Shown piece by piece: positions 5,437-6,471 of a stretch of 6,471 nt of DNA. The position numbers and the translations under genes were made by a program. Location of the stretch: contig CABQGZ010000200.1 in the NCBI GenBank assembly GCA_902463835.1, positions 1 to 6,471 of the forward strand, written 5' to 3'. The DNA is from an uncultured Lachnospiraceae bacterium (GTDB lineage: Bacteria; Bacillota; Clostridia; Lachnospirales; Lachnospiraceae). The notes beneath the pieces are model-generated. The model saw only the letters and a program-made list of their open reading frames with translations, was not told where the DNA came from and searched no databases. Within the stretch, counting starts at the first letter, position 1; every line of letters starts with the position of its first letter.

Positions 5437-6471
5437 ATGCTTAGTTTGGAGTACTTGCGATTTGCAAATAAGCTTCGTTTGACGCCATGCGACAATCCCC
5501 GGAGGGTGGGCTATGCAGCGCTGCGGCAGATTCAGGACGCGCGCATTACAACCGAGGATGCCGGCTGCCCGGGAATTGCACAGACCCAGGCTGCGATTGG
5601 CGGGATACGTGCAGAATGGCTGACCCCGGAGGGGGCGCCCCGGGATAAGGCGGTGGTATATATTCACGGGGGCGGATGGTCTCTGGGTGGAATTCGCCAG
5701 ACGCGGCTTTTTCTGGCGCCCATGGTGCAGCAGTTTCGGATCTCAGCAGTACATTTTGATTATAGGCTGATGCCTGAGCATCCTTTTCCGGCAGGATTGG
5801 ACGACTGCCTTGCGTTGTATCGTGGAATGCTGGAGGAAGGCTGGAAGCCGGGGAATCTCATTCTGGCCGGGGAGTCCGCAGGAGCGAACCTGGCGCTGGC
5901 ATTGCTGCTTCGCCTGAAGGAAGAGGGACTTGCGCTGCCTGCGGCCGCTGTCCTTATGAGTCCCATCACATTTATGGATACCATGGAGGGAAGTCACACA
6001 AATCTGGCGGCGATGGACTTGATTCTTGCGGAGGACAGCTTTGTGCTGTGCGATGTGGCCAGTCTGTATGCTCCCGGCTGGGATAAAAAGCATCCGTGGC
6101 TGTCTCCTTTGTACGGCGATCTGGAGAATCTTCCGCCCATGCAGCTTTTTGTAGGGACGGATGAGCTGCTTTTTGACGATACGATACGCTTCTATCAGAA
6201 GAGCCGACAGGCTGGAAATCAAGTGGAGCTGGTGGTGGGGGATCATATGTGCCATTCCTGGCCTATTTTCCGAAATGATTTTCCGGAGGCGGAATCAGCC
6301 GTGTGGACCATGGCGAATTTTATCTGGCAGCATCTTCTTTATGACGGACGGGAGCACGAGCTGCGCTATGAGAACCTTCTGGTAAAGGCGGCACTGGAGG
6401 AGATTGAACAGAATTATGTCCAGGCAAACTTGTCGAAGCTGGCAGCGCTTTATAACCAGACATTGTATGGG
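5437..6471 (+). CDS. HSL-type alpha/beta hydrolase (carboxylesterase) continuing into a probable AraC-type helix-turn-helix; 3' end outside window
   Basis: The frame is open for 345 residues to the window edge. Seen: the oxyanion motif HGGG at residues 77-80, DYRLMPEHPFPAGLDD from 108, the nucleophile elbow GESAG with Ser147, the acid in GTDELLFDD (Asp242) and the His in HMCHSWP (His273). This is the complete triad of the hormone-sensitive-lipase esterase family, which hydrolyses short acyl esters. There is no signal peptide, so it should be cytoplasmic. Such esterases usually end near residue 300, after a helix like the FIWQHL seen at 295-300. Here the chain continues with a helical stretch and then ALEEIEQNYVQANLSKLA (318 on), which reads like the first helices of an AraC DNA-binding domain from Clostridia. 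The hydrolase call is firm; the fusion is probable. It has its own promoter and a leader hairpin. Inferred role: deacylation of an imported saccharide, or ligand sensing coupled to transcription. Confidence 0.88.
   Translation, partial: MLSLEYLRFANKLRLTPCDNPRRVGYAALRQIQDARITTEDAGCPGIAQTQAAIGGIRAEWLTPEGAPRDKAVVYIHGGGWSLGGIRQTRLFLAPMVQQFRISAVHFDYRLMPEHPFPAGLDDCLALYRGMLEEGWKPGNLILAGESAGANLALALLLRLKEEGLALPAAAVLMSPITFMDTMEGSHTNLAAMDLILAEDSFVLCDVASLYAPGWDKKHPWLSPLYGDLENLPPMQLFVGTDELLFDDTIRFYQKSRQAGNQVELVVGDHMCHSWPIFRNDFPEAESAVWTMANFIWQHLLYDGREHELRYENLLVKAALEEIEQNYVQANLSKLAALYNQTLYG

Noticed and set aside
5743..6255. Open frame of 170 codons on the - strand
   Set aside because: It is antisense to the hydrolase, whose catalytic motifs in the + frame are unambiguous.

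Overview
The window looks like part of a carbohydrate-use locus from a Gram-positive gut-type Clostridia bacterium, most likely Lachnospiraceae or a close relative. The reasons are strong AGGAGG ribosome binding sites, sigma-A-type promoters, a sortase-anchored modular surface enzyme with an SPKTG-type sorting signal, and roughly balanced base composition. The taxon is inferred from style, not from a marker gene. There are three real genes, all on the + strand, and the first and last are cut by the window edges.

Positions 1-612 hold the C-terminal half of a ROK-family protein. It is more likely a NagC/XylR-type sugar-responsive repressor than a sugar kinase. A 107-bp gap follows, with a good sigma-A promoter (665-693) and a ribosome binding site (707-712). 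Positions 720-5240 encode a 1506-residue secreted, wall-anchored protein. Its order is: signal peptide, three F5/8 type C (CBM32-like) modules, a Big2-like immunoglobulin module, an eight-stranded barrel resembling glycoside hydrolases with a DEP motif, a beta-sandwich, two more F5/8 type C modules, a FIVAR-like helical segment, a charged linker, SPKTG, a membrane helix and a basic tail. A strong intrinsic terminator (5261-5314) closes this unit.

Positions 5313-5436 form a separate control region for the last gene: a small AT-rich inverted repeat, a sigma-A promoter (5341-5370), a long leader hairpin (5383-5418) and a strong ribosome binding site. Positions 5437-6471 encode a cytoplasmic HSL-type alpha/beta hydrolase (carboxylesterase) with a complete catalytic triad. 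The frame does not stop where such esterases usually end. It continues into what looks like the start of an AraC-type helix-turn-helix domain and is still open at the window edge. This possible esterase-AraC fusion is the most unusual item here.

Inferred logic: the surface enzyme binds and trims an external glycan, the ROK protein responds to a released sugar, and the hydrolase protein removes acyl groups from, or senses, an imported product inside the cell. The substrate cannot be read from the sequence.
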